Shown one piece after another: positions 18,830-28,089 of a DNA stretch of 64,000 bases (position 1 is the stretch's first letter; each line of letters begins with the position of its first letter). A model generated the notes under the pieces. The model was not told the origin of the DNA and ran no database searches. It was given only the letters and a program-made list of their open reading frames with translations. This stretch comes from Vibrio atlanticus. Its GTDB lineage: Bacteria; Pseudomonadota; Gammaproteobacteria; Enterobacterales; Vibrionaceae. The stretch lies in contig NZ_AP025460.1 in assembly GCF_024347315.1 (NCBI RefSeq), positions 992,001 through 1,056,000 on the forward strand, read 5' to 3'. Position numbers and translations under genes: made by a program.

Positions 18830-19120
18830 ATGCTGTGTTCTATATATAAAAGTTCAAAGAAAGAAGGAACATACCTTTATATCCCTAAGAAGGATGATTT
18901 CTCACAAGTTCCTGACGCATTGATGCAAATGTTTGGTAAACCTAGTTTTGTAATGGTAATTAAAATGGATGGCCGTAAACTGGCGCAAGTGAACATCGAT
19001 AAAGTGAGAGAATCACTGAACACCGATGGTTTCTTTTTGCAGGTTCCGCCACCACCGGTTAATGAACTTGAACTTCATAAAGAGCGTAAAGCTCAGCAAA
19101 ACGTTCAAGACGAAGAGTGA
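18830..19120 (+). CDS. ycgL: YcgL domain protein
   Basis: A 96-residue YcgL-family protein ([18 protein letters not shown], then [16 protein letters not shown]). The family is small, cytoplasmic and of unknown biochemical role, and is regularly found beside minCDE in gammaproteobacteria, as here. It is followed 30 bp later by the lytic transglycosylase gene, probably in one transcript. Confidence 0.9.
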   Translation: MLCSIYKSSKKEGTYLYIPKKDDFSQVPDALMQMFGKPSFVMVIKMDGRKLAQVNIDKVRESLNTDGFFLQVPPPPVNELELHKERKAQQNVQDEE

Positions 19121-19150
19121 TAGCTACCTTAATTCAGGGAGGAGTGATCG

Positions 19151-20149
19151 TTGAGTAAATTTTCGAAAACCATATTGGCTGTGTCGGCATTACTATTAGG
19201 TAATAGCCTGACGATTGGTTCCGTTCAGGCTGAAGAGCTGAGCTTTGAGCAATATGTAGAGAAACTAAAGCAACAAGGCCGTGCAGAAGGCATCTCTGAA
19301 ACGATCATTGATCAGGCCTTTGATGGTGTGACGTTTAAGCCAAGAGCGGTGAAAGCCGATAAGAATCAACCTGAGAAAAAACTGACTCTGGATGAATACA
19401 TTCCACGCGCGGTTCCAGATTGGAAAGTGAAGCAGGCGAGATCGCTTTATAAGAAGCATTATTCAGCGTTGAAGCGCATTGGTGATGAATATGGTGTTCA
19501 ACCAAGATTCATTGTCGCGCTATGGGGTGTTGAGAGTAACTTTGGTAAGTTCACGGGTAACTACAGTGTTATTGATGCTCTCACGACTATGGCCTATGAA
19601 GGACGTAGAGAAGCCTTCTTCCGTAGCGAAGCGATGGCGGCGTTGAAGATTCTTGATCAAGGCCATATTGCACCACAAGAGATGAAAGGCTCTTGGGCTG
19701 GTGCGATGGGACAACCTCAGTTTATGCCAAGCTCATTCTTAGCTTATGCCGCTGACGGTAACGGCGATGGCAAGAAAGATATTTGGGGTACTGAAGAAGA
19801 TGTATTTGCTTCAGCGGCGAATTATCTCAGCCAATCGGGTTGGGATGACAAATATACTTGGGGCCGTCAGGTTCACGTACCGTCGACTGTGTCTATTGAA
19901 ATGCAAGGCCGAGGCGAAGACAAAGCGAAATACTTAAAAGAGTGGTCTGAACTCGGTATTAAGCGCTTTGACGATCGCCCACTACCAACGCTTGATGAAG
20001 ATATTAAAGCTTGGCTAATTATGCCAGACGATGAAACTGGCCGTTCTTACCTCATTTACAACAACTACAATGTGTTAATGAAGTGGAATCGTTCTTACTA
20101 CTTTGCGTTGGCAGTTAGCCACCTAGCAGACAGAATTAAGTTTGATTAA
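19151..20149 (+). CDS. MltB-family lytic murein transglycosylase
   Basis: A 332-residue exported protein. The signal peptide (about 1-28, ending VQA) has no lipobox, so it is probably a soluble periplasmic enzyme. The SLT-like domain contains ALWGVESNFGKFTG with the catalytic Glu, then GAMGQPQFMPSSFLAYA and DGNGDGKKDIWG. These enzymes cleave the MurNAc-GlcNAc bond to 1,6-anhydro products. The start is TTG at 19151, six bases after the very strong AGGGAGGAG site. Its final codons are the first unit of an 18-bp tandem repeat. Confidence 0.88.
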   Translation: MSKFSKTILAVSALLLGNSLTIGSVQAEELSFEQYVEKLKQQGRAEGISETIIDQAFDGVTFKPRAVKADKNQPEKKLTLDEYIPRAVPDWKVKQARSLYKKHYSALKRIGDEYGVQPRFIVALWGVESNFGKFTGNYSVIDALTTMAYEGRREAFFRSEAMAALKILDQGHIAPQEMKGSWAGAMGQPQFMPSSFLAYAADGNGDGKKDIWGTEEDVFASAANYLSQSGWDDKYTWGRQVHVPSTVSIEMQGRGEDKAKYLKEWSELGIKRFDDRPLPTLDEDIKAWLIMPDDETGRSYLIYNNYNVLMKWNRSYYFALAVSHLADRIKFD

Positions 20150-20209
20150 TCGACCTAATTTGATTAATGGCCTTAATTTGGTTATTAGAACTAATTTGGT
20201 TAACAGATT
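20138..20209 (+). repeat. Four tandem 18-bp degenerate repeats
   Basis: Units start at 20138, 20156, 20174 and 20192, each exactly 18 bp, on the pattern TAATTTGRTTAAYNGNNY. The first unit covers the last codons (Lys-Phe-Asp-stop) of the transglycosylase; the other three are non-coding. They look like a duplication of the gene end that has since diverged. Confidence 0.75.
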
Positions 20210-20255
20210 TAGGTCGCTTTGAATAGCATTTGGCCTACCATAGGCAGAACGAACT

Positions 20256-20280
20256 AAAGGACTCTTCGGAGTCCTTTTTC
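20256..20280 (+). terminator. Terminator of ycgL-transglycosylase unit
   Basis: AAAGGACT (20256-20263), CTTCGG-type loop, AGTCCTTT (20270-20277), then T. It falls inside the open frame upstream of the next gene. This argues that the LysR gene begins later, at the GTG at 20314. Confidence 0.8.
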
Positions 20281-20313
20281 TTTTATATTTCAGAGATTTT
20301 TAAAGGTGGCCTT

Positions 20314-21258
20314 GTGCTAACAGATAGAGCCGCACAGATGGTGATATTCCATGCGTTAATCAAGCATGAAGGCTTTACCAGTGCAGCAAAAAGTTTGAAT
20401 GTTTCAGTGTCTCACATCAGTAAGCAAGTTGCTTTGCTCGAGGATTCGATAGGTATCAAGCTGGTGCAAAGAACCACACGCAGCCTGACACTAACTGAAG
20501 CAGGGGAAGTGTTCTATCAGCATTGTGAGCAGCTGTTCAATACGGTGAAAGCGGCTCAAATGGATATGGATAGCCAGCGTGACGACATTTCTGGAATATT
20601 CCGCATAGGCTTGTCTCAGTCATTTGGCACACTGCATATCATTCCAGCGATTGATCAGCTCAGACAGCTCTATCCGCAGCTGAGAATTGAAGTGCATTTG
20701 TTCGATTACAAAGTGGATATGATTGAGGAGCGCTTGGATCTTTGGATCACCAATAATGAAGACCTGCCAGAAGGTTATATTGCGCAGCGTTTAGCCGACA
20801 GCCAATTTGTGGTAGCCGCATCACCGGATTATCTGATTAAAGCTGGTACTCCTCATGTGCCATCTGATCTGATTGACCATAACTGTCTTATCTATCGCAG
20901 CCGTGAACGAGACTACACGTCATGGGCGTTTGATAACGGGCAAGAAAACCTCAGTGTCAAAGTGGCGGGCGATTACTCGGTGGATTTGGCTGAGGCGGTA
21001 CGAGACGCAGCTGTATCTGGGTGGGGTGTTGCTTATTTGGCGACTTATTTAGTCAAAGAGGAGTTTAGAACAGGCAAGTTAATCCAAGTATTACCAGAAT
21101 GGAGAGCCAGTCAGTTGATGCCATTTTACGCTGTGTATCCGAGTAGAAAGAACATGCCAAAGAAGCTTTCAGCAGTGATTGAGTTCATCAAACAGCATGT
21201 TGGTTCGCCGACGTATTGGGACAAAAACCTCAAAACTTGCGTTGAGCTGCATCGTTAA
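20314..21258 (+). CDS. LysR-family transcriptional regulator
   Basis: A 314-residue LysR regulator: an N-terminal winged helix (about 5-65; FTSAAKSLNVSVSHISKQVALLED), then a periplasmic-binding-like effector domain. The start is GTG at 20314 with AAAGGTGG upstream. The frame stays open to 20230 but that part contains the preceding terminator. Its target is unknown. The nupC-type gene 200 bp downstream on the same strand is a candidate partner only by position. Confidence 0.85.
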   Translation: MLTDRAAQMVIFHALIKHEGFTSAAKSLNVSVSHISKQVALLEDSIGIKLVQRTTRSLTLTEAGEVFYQHCEQLFNTVKAAQMDMDSQRDDISGIFRIGLSQSFGTLHIIPAIDQLRQLYPQLRIEVHLFDYKVDMIEERLDLWITNNEDLPEGYIAQRLADSQFVVAASPDYLIKAGTPHVPSDLIDHNCLIYRSRERDYTSWAFDNGQENLSVKVAGDYSVDLAEAVRDAAVSGWGVAYLATYLVKEEFRTGKLIQVLPEWRASQLMPFYAVYPSRKNMPKKLSAVIEFIKQHVGSPTYWDKNLKTCVELHR

Positions 21259-21282
21259 TTGTTTCCTAATTCATAAATATAA

Positions 21283-21296
21283 TTTCCATATGGAAA
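21283..21296. promoter_or_regulatory. Perfect 14-bp palindrome before the nucleoside transporter
   Basis: TTTCCATATGGAAA is fully symmetrical and lies about 170 bp upstream of the transporter start, 25 bp after the LysR stop. It may be a regulator site. No match to a named operator is claimed. Confidence 0.4.
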
Positions 21297-21463
21297 AAGT
21301 ATGCTTTTTGAACAAGTTAATCCATTAAAATTCAATGCTTTAATCTAATCTTGGGCAAGTTGCTGATAATCCCAACATCACATTAACAACCGCACCTTGC
21401 CGCAAACGATTTCCTCTATACAATGCGTCGCCTTTCCTACCTACAACTTTTAGGTTGACGCAT

Positions 21464-22663
21464 ATGGCTTCCCTACTTGGAATTATCACTATTTTAGTAG
21501 CCGCTTGGTTACTATCTACGGACAGAAAAAATATCCCGCTAAGAACTGTCTCTTTGGCTTTCTTACTGCAAATCTCATTCGCGCTATTGGTTCTTTATGT
21601 GCCAATGGGTAAAGAAGCGCTGAATGCAGCTACTGGTGCGGTGTCTAGCTTGATCAACTACGGTCAAGAGGGGATTAACTTCCTATTCGGTGGCCTAACG
21701 AATAACGGATTTGTTTTCGCTATTAACGTTCTCGGCATCATTATCTTTTTCTCTGCATTGATTTCAGGTTTGTATCACATCGGCTTTATGCCAAAGGTGA
21801 TCAACATAATCGGCGGTGCTTTGCAGAAGTTTCTAGGCACAGGTCGTGCGGAGTCACTGTCTGCAACGGCAAACATTTTTGTTGGCATGATCGAAGCGCC
21901 ATTGGTGGTTAAGCCTTACCTAAAACATATGACGGACTCACAACTGTTTGCTGTGATGGTATGTGGTTTGGCTTCTGTTGCTGGCGGCACGCTAGTGGGT
22001 TATGCATCGCTGGGTGTTGACCTAAACTATCTGATCGCTGCGGCATTCATGTCGGCACCAGCTGGTCTATTGATGGCTAAAATCTTAGTACCAGGCAGCC
22101 CAGAGGATGTTCAAGAAAATATTGAGTCTGGTGTAGAGATTCCACGAGCAACAAACGTAGTTGAGGCAATGGCAGATGGGGCTATGTCTGGACTTCGTAT
22201 TGCCGTTGCGGTGGGTGCGACACTTCTAGCCTTTATCAGTGTGATTGCGATGCTGAATGGTTTGTTAGGTATTGTTGGTGGCTGGTTTGGCGTAAACCTA
22301 AGCTTCGAACTTATCCTAGGTTATGTGTTCGCACCCGTTGCATGGCTGATCGGTGTACCGTGGTCTGAGGCTGTTGTTGCAGGCTCGCTGATCGGTAACA
22401 AAATCGTTGTGAACGAGTTTGTGGCTTTCATCCAGTTAATGGACGTGAAAGACGCACTGAGTGAGCACTCAAAAGCGATCGTTACTTTTGCACTATGTGG
22501 TTTTGCCAACATCTCTACGATGGCCATTCTGATTGGTGGTTTGGGTAGCTTAGTTCCAGAGCGTCGTTCTTTCATCTCACAATATGGCTTCAAAGCGATT
22601 TGTGCGGGTGTGCTTGCCAACTTAATGAGCGCTGCGATCGCTGGCGTGGTGCTTTCTCTGTAG
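21464..22663 (+). CDS. nupC: NupC-type concentrative nucleoside transporter
   Basis: A 399-residue inner-membrane carrier of the CNT family (E. coli NupC has 400). It has an N-terminal three-helix part, the core with SATANIFVGMIEAPLVVKPY and GGTLVGYASLGV, and the NEFVAF motif near the nucleoside site. It imports nucleosides with Na+ or H+. The start is ATG at 21464 with AGG nine bases before; the TTG three codons earlier lies too near the ribosome site. Monocistronic. Confidence 0.88.
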   Translation: MASLLGIITILVAAWLLSTDRKNIPLRTVSLAFLLQISFALLVLYVPMGKEALNAATGAVSSLINYGQEGINFLFGGLTNNGFVFAINVLGIIIFFSALISGLYHIGFMPKVINIIGGALQKFLGTGRAESLSATANIFVGMIEAPLVVKPYLKHMTDSQLFAVMVCGLASVAGGTLVGYASLGVDLNYLIAAAFMSAPAGLLMAKILVPGSPEDVQENIESGVEIPRATNVVEAMADGAMSGLRIAVAVGATLLAFISVIAMLNGLLGIVGGWFGVNLSFELILGYVFAPVAWLIGVPWSEAVVAGSLIGNKIVVNEFVAFIQLMDVKDALSEHSKAIVTFALCGFANISTMAILIGGLGSLVPERRSFISQYGFKAICAGVLANLMSAAIAGVVLSL

Positions 22664-22690
22664 ATAGATGATAAGTACAGAGTGGATGAG

Positions 22691-22726
22691 TCAGTCACTT
22701 TATTTCCCCTATAGTAAAGTGACTGA
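22691..22726 (+). promoter_or_regulatory. 12-bp perfect hairpin after nupC
   Basis: TCAGTCACTTTA (22691-22702) and TAAAGTGACTGA (22715-22726) are exact reverse complements around a 12-nt loop. It lies 28 bp after the nupC stop. There is no T-run, so it may protect the message end rather than terminate. Confidence 0.5.
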
Positions 22727-22762
22727 TTAATCACACTAATATTCGGTTAGCATGAAAAAGAG

Positions 22763-22796
22763 AGCCTATAGTTTAATGACATAGGCTTTCTTGTTT
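22763..22796 (+). terminator. Terminator after nupC
   Basis: AGCCTAT (22763-22769) pairs with ATAGGCT (22781-22787), followed by TTCTTGTTT. It lies about 60 bp before the antiporter gene and separates the two transcripts. Confidence 0.6.
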
Positions 22797-22848
22797 CAGC
22801 AAATAGGTTTGTATCACAAGGTGTGGTACGAATTTTTTAGGGGCACAA

Positions 22849-24663
22849 ATGGATTTGTCGATTACTTCTTCTTTGGCATTAATTGGACTGCTGTCTTTAA
22901 CGTGTCAATTGTTAGGCTGGCGCTTACGTCTTCCTGCTATTCTTCCTCTTCTTATTGTCGGCCTACTTTTAGGTCCCGGTCTTAACATCCTTAATCCCGA
23001 TGCCATTTTTGGTGACGTGCTATTTCCGCTGATTTCATTAGGTGTCGCTATTATTCTGTTTGAAGGTGCATTGACCCTGAATTTCAAAGAAATCAGAGGC
23101 CATGGTCGCATGGTGACACACCTCGTGAGTTTCGGCATGCTGATTACTTGGGCGTGTATCGTGGTGGGTGCTTATTACTTTGTGGACTTCAGTTGGCCAT
23201 TAGCCGCTCTGTTTGCTGCCTTAGTGGTGGTGACGGGTCCAACCGTTATTGTTCCCATGCTGCGCAGCATTCAGCCCAAATCTTCGTTAGGCAGCATCTT
23301 GCGCTGGGAAGGGATAGTGATTGATCCGATTGGCGCTCTGTTTGCCGTTCTCGTTTACGAATACATTGTTTCTTCAGCCGATCCTACAAGCCATGTACTG
23401 TCGGCTTTGGGGCTGACTCTAGCCATCGGTTTAGGCTTAGGGTTCATCGGTGGCTATTTGATTGCCAAGATGCTGAAAGGGCATTGGGTTCCGCATTATT
23501 TGCGTAACGTGGCAGTCCTAACGTTGATGTTGGCGGCGTTCTCTTTTTCTAATGATCTGAGTGAAGAGTCTGGCCTATTAACCGTGACCATCATGGGTAT
23601 CTGGCTCGCCAACGTGAAAGGCTTGGATCTTGAAGATATTATTGAGTTCAAAGAGACCTTAACCGTGTTACTCATTTCTGCCTTGTTTATCTTACTGGCG
23701 AGTAGACTTGATTCTGGGACTTTCCTTTCGATAGGTTGGGGCGGTATTGGCTTATTAGCGGTCGTCATGCTGGTGGCTCGTCCTTTGAGCGTGTGGATCA
23801 GCGGGATCGGCACGGATCTTACTTCAGCAGATAAATGGTTTTTGAGCTGGATGGCACCTCGCGGGATCGTTGCTGCCGCAGTTTCTTCTCTGTTTGCTAT
23901 CAAACTTCAAGAGAAGCAATTGATTGAAGGGGCTGATCTACTGGTGCCAATGGTGTTCTTGGTCATCATCGGTACGGTTGTGATTCAAAGCCTTACCGCA
24001 AGTTGGTGGGCGAGAAGGTTGGGTGTGACTCAAGAGAAAGCGCAAGGGGTTATCTTCTTTGGTGCGACTCATTTTTCACGCCAGTTTGCCAAAGTGCTGG
24101 CGACACACAACATCAACAGTGTGCTTGCTGATACAAACTGGGAGAGCATTCGCTTAGCGCGTATGGATAATCTGAATGTTTATTTTGGTAACCCAGCCTC
24201 AAATCACGCAGAAAATAATCTGGAATTGGATGGGATAGGGCGCGCGATGATCGTCTCGCCTTATCGTCAAACCAACCCATTAGTCAGTATGCATTATCAA
24301 GATGAGTTTGGTGAAAACAAGGTGTTTGAGCTTGAATCGACAGAAACTAAACACGAAAGGCATTCAGTGAGTCGAGATGGTAACAGAAGCCTGTTTTCGG
24401 AAGGAATTACCTATTCCAAGCTTAATTCCTTGATGGCTCAAGGCAGCCAAATTAAGAGCACGGGATTGACCGATGCGTTTGACCTTAATGAGTTTAACGC
24501 GCTGTATCCTAAAGCGATTCCACTCGGTGTGATGACTGGTGGTGATTTCCGTTTAGTAACACAAGGTTCTGATTTGGAAAAACTCATATCAACGGAGTGT
24601 GCGATCATTAGTTTATTGCCGCCTTCTGAACAGACGGAAAAAGTCGAGATACCAGATAAGTAG
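22849..24663 (+). CDS. CPA1-type cation:proton antiporter
   Basis: A 604-residue transporter of the NhaP/CPA1 group. Residues 1-390 form about 12 membrane segments with LFEGALTLNFKEI, VTGPTVIVPML and WEGIVIDPIGALFA, the last including the ion-binding acidic pair. The cytoplasmic C-terminal 200 residues include a TrkA-like nucleotide-binding region (VIFFGATHFSRQFAKVL onward). It exchanges Na+ or K+ for H+ across the inner membrane, useful in a marine organism. It is transcribed alone and ends at a bidirectional terminator shared with folD. Confidence 0.87.
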   Translation: MDLSITSSLALIGLLSLTCQLLGWRLRLPAILPLLIVGLLLGPGLNILNPDAIFGDVLFPLISLGVAIILFEGALTLNFKEIRGHGRMVTHLVSFGMLITWACIVVGAYYFVDFSWPLAALFAALVVVTGPTVIVPMLRSIQPKSSLGSILRWEGIVIDPIGALFAVLVYEYIVSSADPTSHVLSALGLTLAIGLGLGFIGGYLIAKMLKGHWVPHYLRNVAVLTLMLAAFSFSNDLSEESGLLTVTIMGIWLANVKGLDLEDIIEFKETLTVLLISALFILLASRLDSGTFLSIGWGGIGLLAVVMLVARPLSVWISGIGTDLTSADKWFLSWMAPRGIVAAAVSSLFAIKLQEKQLIEGADLLVPMVFLVIIGTVVIQSLTASWWARRLGVTQEKAQGVIFFGATHFSRQFAKVLATHNINSVLADTNWESIRLARMDNLNVYFGNPASNHAENNLELDGIGRAMIVSPYRQTNPLVSMHYQDEFGENKVFELESTETKHERHSVSRDGNRSLFSEGITYSKLNSLMAQGSQIKSTGLTDAFDLNEFNALYPKAIPLGVMTGGDFRLVTQGSDLEKLISTECAIISLLPPSEQTEKVEIPDK

Positions 24664-24721
24664 CAACGAGCACTGCATCAGAAGCGAATTGCCTGATTCA
24701 AAAACGAATAGCTAAGTATCA

Positions 24722-24757
24722 AAAAAGCCGCAACGTTCATCACGTTGCGGCTTTCTA
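24722..24757. terminator. Bidirectional terminator, antiporter / folD
   Basis: AAAGCCGCAACGT and ACGTTGCGGCTTT form a near-perfect stem (24724-24754) with a short TCATC-type loop. A and T runs on the flanks serve both converging genes. Confidence 0.85.
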
Positions 24758-24834
24758 ATTCTGCTCTAGCTTGTTTTACTCTAGGGCGAGGCAATTCATG
24801 CCAACGGTATTACTATCGAAGCTGTCATTGCGGA

Positions 24835-25692
24835 CTATTTCGAGTGAAACTGCTCACAAGCGATCATTGTGTTCTCAATTAGGCTTGCTACAGTCATTGG
24901 ACCAACACCACCCGGAACTGGTGTGATGAAGCTTGCGCTCTCTTTCGCGACATCGTATTCAACGTCGCCAACGAGTTTGCCAGATTCCAAACGGTTGATG
25001 CCTACATCGACCACAACAGCACCTTTCTTAATCCAAGCACCAGGAATGAAGTTAGGCTTACCAACTGCTACAACAACAACATCTGCTTGACGTACATGAC
25101 CCTCAAGGTCTTTGGTGAAGCGGTGACATGTTGTCGTTGTACAACCGGCTAGAAGAAGCTCTAACGTCATTGGGCGACCTACGATGTTTGATGCGCCAAC
25201 CACAACCGCGTGTTTGCCACGTAAGTCGATGTTATAACGGTCAAGCAGCGTAATGATGCCTTTAGGCGTACAAGAGCGAAGCTTAGGCATACGCTGAGCC
25301 AAACGACCTACGTTGTATGGGTGGAAGCCATCAACGTCTTTTTCCGGCGTGATGCGCTCAAGAACTTGAGTGCTATCAATACCAGCTGGTAGGGGAAGTT
25401 GAACAAGAATACCGTCAATCTCCGGGTCTTCGTTCAGTTGGTCTACCAGTGTTAATAATTCGTCTTCTGTAGCAGTGGCTGGCAAGTCGTAAGATTTAGA
25501 TACGAAGCCAACTTCTTCACATGCTTTACGTTTACTTCCTACGTAAACCTGAGAAGCAGGGTCTTCACCCACTAAAACAACCGCTAGGCCCGGAGCGCGT
25601 AATCCAGCTTGAGTGCGAGCTTTTACACGAGCCGCAACTTCAGAGCGAACCGTTTGAGAAATTAGCTTTCCATCAATATTTTGAGCAGTCAT
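24835..25692 (-). CDS. folD: Methylenetetrahydrofolate dehydrogenase/cyclohydrolase FolD
   Basis: A 285-residue bifunctional enzyme interconverting 5,10-methylene-, methenyl- and 10-formyl-tetrahydrofolate. The catalytic Tyr/Lys pair is in [13 protein letters not shown], followed by [10 protein letters not shown], the NADP loop [11 protein letters not shown] and the C-terminal [12 protein letters not shown]. It supplies one-carbon units for purine and formyl-Met synthesis. Single gene, divergent from tRNA-Arg; folD near tRNA-Arg(UCU) is also the arrangement in E. coli (argU). Confidence 0.95.
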   Translation of the reverse strand: MTAQNIDGKLISQTVRSEVAARVKARTQAGLRAPGLAVVLVGEDPASQVYVGSKRKACEEVGFVSKSYDLPATATEDELLTLVDQLNEDPEIDGILVQLPLPAGIDSTQVLERITPEKDVDGFHPYNVGRLAQRMPKLRSCTPKGIITLLDRYNIDLRGKHAVVVGASNIVGRPMTLELLLAGCTTTTCHRFTKDLEGHVRQADVVVVAVGKPNFIPGAWIKKGAVVVDVGINRLESGKLVGDVEYDVAKESASFITPVPGGVGPMTVASLIENTMIACEQFHSK

Positions 25693-25862
25693 GAATTTCC
25701 TTAGTATTGATATTCAAGTTAGTGGCTGATGTTTTTGGCGCATTATTCCAGAAAATCTTTTTGATTACCATCAAGCAAACGTTTGCTTTGTTCTATTTTC
25801 CAACACTTATAATTCTATTGCACTTTTTTTACTCACTTGGATCAGAATGTTACATAAAGCCG

Positions 25863-25890
25863 TTGCTTTACTGATTCGAATTCGTATAAT
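25863..25890 (+). promoter_or_regulatory. Promoter of tRNA-Arg
   Basis: TTGCTT (25863-25868) and a perfect TATAAT (25885-25890) are 16 bp apart. The -10 ends 13 bp before the mature tRNA start. Confidence 0.7.
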
Positions 25891-25903
25891 CCTTCCCTGT
25901 AGC

Positions 25904-25980
25904 GCGCCCTTAGCTCAGCTGGATAGAGCACCTCCCTTCTAAGGAGGTGGTCGAAGGTTCGAATCCTTCAGGGCGTACCA
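25904..25980 (+). tRNA. argU: tRNA-Arg (anticodon UCU)
   Basis: A 77-nt tRNA with all arms. The acceptor stem is GCGCCCT/AGGGCGT, the D arm contains AGCTCAGCTGGATAGAGC, the anticodon stem CCTCC/GGAGG encloses CTTCTAA (anticodon TCT), and the T arm carries GGTTCGAATCC. CCA is encoded. It decodes AGA/AGG arginine codons. A promoter precedes it and a terminator follows. The equivalent tRNA in E. coli is a prophage attachment site; no integrase or repeated tRNA end is seen here. Confidence 0.97.
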
Positions 25981-25990
25981 CTATTTAAAG

Positions 25991-26024
25991 AAACCCGATA
26001 ACTCTCTGAGTTGTCGGGTTTTTT
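25991..26024 (+). terminator. Terminator after tRNA-Arg
   Basis: AAACCCGATAACTC pairs with GAGTTGTCGGGTTT (one G-U) around TCT, followed by a T run. It starts 11 bp after the tRNA. Confidence 0.88.
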
Positions 26025-26093
26025 GCATTTCAGAACGACTTAATCGATCAAAACCATGTTTTGTATTTCGATGCCTCTGTCTTTTGTCTTTTG

Positions 26094-26597
26094 CTAAACG
26101 GCCACTAGCTGTGGGGTATATCTAAGACCTAACATACTGCACCCATCTTCCAAATAACCGTCGGTGACAACGTTGAATCCGAATTTACCATAGTAGTCTT
26201 TGAGATGTGCTTGTGCCGAAATAAAAATTGAACAGTCAGGGTACGCCTCGCGGGTTGCATCAAAGCTTACTTGCATCAGCTGATTACCAATCTGTTTACC
26301 TCGATAATCCTTTGCTACGATCACTCGCCCGATACAAACATCATCTGCATCAGAATCGAGCAGAGGGAGAACATCTACGGGGTATCCAAGCTTCTGAGCC
26401 ATAATTCGACTGTAAGCTACTAGTTGCCCGTTCTCATAACCCATGACGTGATAGGTTTCTGGATGGCTATCTTTGCCGTCTAGATCACTATAGGGTGTGT
26501 TCATATCGACGATAAAAATATCGACTCTTTGCTGTAAGAAATCATAGAGCTCTTGAACTGACAGCTCCGAAAACTTTTTAACTCTCCACTCGATCAT
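26094..26597 (-). CDS. elaA: ElaA-type GNAT acetyltransferase
   Basis: A 167-residue GNAT-fold N-acetyltransferase of the ElaA family (IEWRVKKFSEL start; QRVDIFIVD; the acetyl-CoA loop VIVAKDYRGKQIGNQLM). The substrate is not known. The start is the ATG at 26595-26597, seven bases after GGAG; the GTG one codon before is too close to that site. Transcribed toward the tRNA and divergent from aroC. Confidence 0.85.
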   Translation of the reverse strand: MIEWRVKKFSELSVQELYDFLQQRVDIFIVDMNTPYSDLDGKDSHPETYHVMGYENGQLVAYSRIMAQKLGYPVDVLPLLDSDADDVCIGRVIVAKDYRGKQIGNQLMQVSFDATREAYPDCSIFISAQAHLKDYYGKFGFNVVTDGYLEDGCSMLGLRYTPQLVAV

Positions 26598-26894
26598 CAC
26601 TTTTCTCCTTATTATTTTGGGCTACAACATAGATAGTATTCAAACCGAGTTCATTAACCTTTGTTAACTGGCCATGAAACTATTCAAAATCACCACTTTA
26701 AAGCACCACTCATTTCCCCTCGTTATTCATTTCATTCGGCTCATGTAATAGAAAGTTAAAATTGTTGGTTTTTTGGGGTTTACATCATTTGGTAATAAAG
26801 CCAATATGAATTCACGAAGAATAGACAAGTAAAGCTGTTAACCCGTAGGTTTAGGAATCAAACCTTCTGCTCAATGGCTGATTTAGAGGAAGTA

Positions 26895-27980
26895 ATGGCA
26901 GGAAACAGTATCGGACAACATTTCCGCGTGACTACGTTCGGAGAAAGTCACGGTATCGCACTAGGATGTATCGTAGATGGGTGCCCACCAGGATTAGAAA
27001 TTACCGAAGCAGACCTTCAAAGAGATTTGGATCGTCGTCGCCCAGGTACTTCTCGTTATACAACGGCTCGCCGTGAAGCGGATGAAGTAAAAATCTTATC
27101 AGGTGTATTTGAAGGCCAAACTACGGGTACTTCTATTGGTCTATTGATTGAAAATACAGACCAACGCTCTAAAGACTATTCCGAAATTAAAGACAAGTTC
27201 CGCCCTGGCCACGCTGATTATACCTACCATCAAAAGTACGGTGTGCGTGATTACCGAGGTGGTGGTCGCTCTTCTGCTCGTGAAACGGCAATGCGTGTTG
27301 CGGCAGGTGCGATTGCGAAGAAATACCTTAAGCAAGAATTTGGTGTTGAAATCCAAGCTTATCTTTCTCAAATGGGTGGTATCTCAATTGATAAAGTGGA
27401 TTGGAACGAGATCGAAAACAACGCTTTCTTCTGTCCTGATGCCGACAAAGTACCTGAATTTGACCAACTGATTCGTGATTTGCTAAAAGAAGGCAACTCG
27501 ATCGGTGCGAAGATTCAAGTAGTTGCGACTAAAGTGCCTGTAGGCCTTGGTGAGCCAATCTTTGATCGTCTAGATGCAGACATCGCGCACGCTCTAATGA
27601 GCATCAATGCGGTGAAAGGTGTTGAGATTGGTGATGGCTTCGATGTGGTTAATCAACGCGGCAGTGAACACCGTGATCCATTAACTCCAGAAGGCTTCAG
27701 CAGCAACCATGCTGGCGGTATCTTAGGTGGTATTTCTACTGGCCAAGATATTGTGGCAAGTATTGCACTTAAGCCAACATCAAGTATTACCGTTCCTGGT
27801 GACACTATCACCAAAGACGGTGAAGCAACGCAGCTAATTACTAAAGGTCGTCACGATCCATGTGTTGGTATCCGTGCGGTGCCTATTGCTGAAGCGATGC
27901 TGGCTATCGTGTTGCTTGATCACTTACTACGTCACCGTGGTCAAAACTTTGGTGTGACAACAGAAACGCCAAAAATCTAG
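26895..27980 (+). CDS. aroC: Chorismate synthase AroC
   Basis: A 361-residue enzyme, the same length as E. coli AroC. It converts EPSP to chorismate with reduced FMN, the last common step to aromatic amino acids and folate. Conserved blocks: [49 protein letters not shown], and [17 protein letters not shown] near the end. I start at MAGNSIGQ (26895), eight bases after GAGG; the ATG seven codons earlier lacks a ribosome site. In relatives it follows prmB directly; here a 295-bp non-coding leader precedes it. Confidence 0.96.
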   Translation: MAGNSIGQHFRVTTFGESHGIALGCIVDGCPPGLEITEADLQRDLDRRRPGTSRYTTARREADEVKILSGVFEGQTTGTSIGLLIENTDQRSKDYSEIKDKFRPGHADYTYHQKYGVRDYRGGGRSSARETAMRVAAGAIAKKYLKQEFGVEIQAYLSQMGGISIDKVDWNEIENNAFFCPDADKVPEFDQLIRDLLKEGNSIGAKIQVVATKVPVGLGEPIFDRLDADIAHALMSINAVKGVEIGDGFDVVNQRGSEHRDPLTPEGFSSNHAGGILGGISTGQDIVASIALKPTSSITVPGDTITKDGEATQLITKGRHDPCVGIRAVPIAEAMLAIVLLDHLLRHRGQNFGVTTETPKI

Positions 27981-28030
27981 TTCTGCTTCGTTTTATTCAG
28001 AACAGATTTGAAACTGATTTGAGAGAAATC

Positions 28031-28067
28031 AAAAAGGGTTGCTTCGTAATGAAGCAACCCTTTTTAT
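28031..28067 (+). terminator. Terminator after aroC
   Basis: A perfect 15-bp stem: AAAAAGGGTTGCTTC (28031-28045), loop GTAAT, GAAGCAACCCTTTTT (28051-28065). Confidence 0.93.
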
Positions 28068-28089
28068 ATTCTGCGTCATTGAGAATATA

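Noticed and set aside
20138..20209. Possible CRISPR array
   Set aside because: The 18-bp units are contiguous without spacers and are degenerate.
20230..20313. N-terminal extension of the LysR gene
   Set aside because: It contains the terminator of the upstream gene and precedes a better GTG start with a ribosome site.
22321..22734. 137-codon frame antisense to the end of nupC
   Set aside because: Overlaps a conserved gene and a hairpin; no recognisable motif.
25904..26090. Prophage or island attachment at tRNA-Arg(UCU)
   Set aside because: No integrase, no repeated tRNA 3' end, and neighbouring genes are core.
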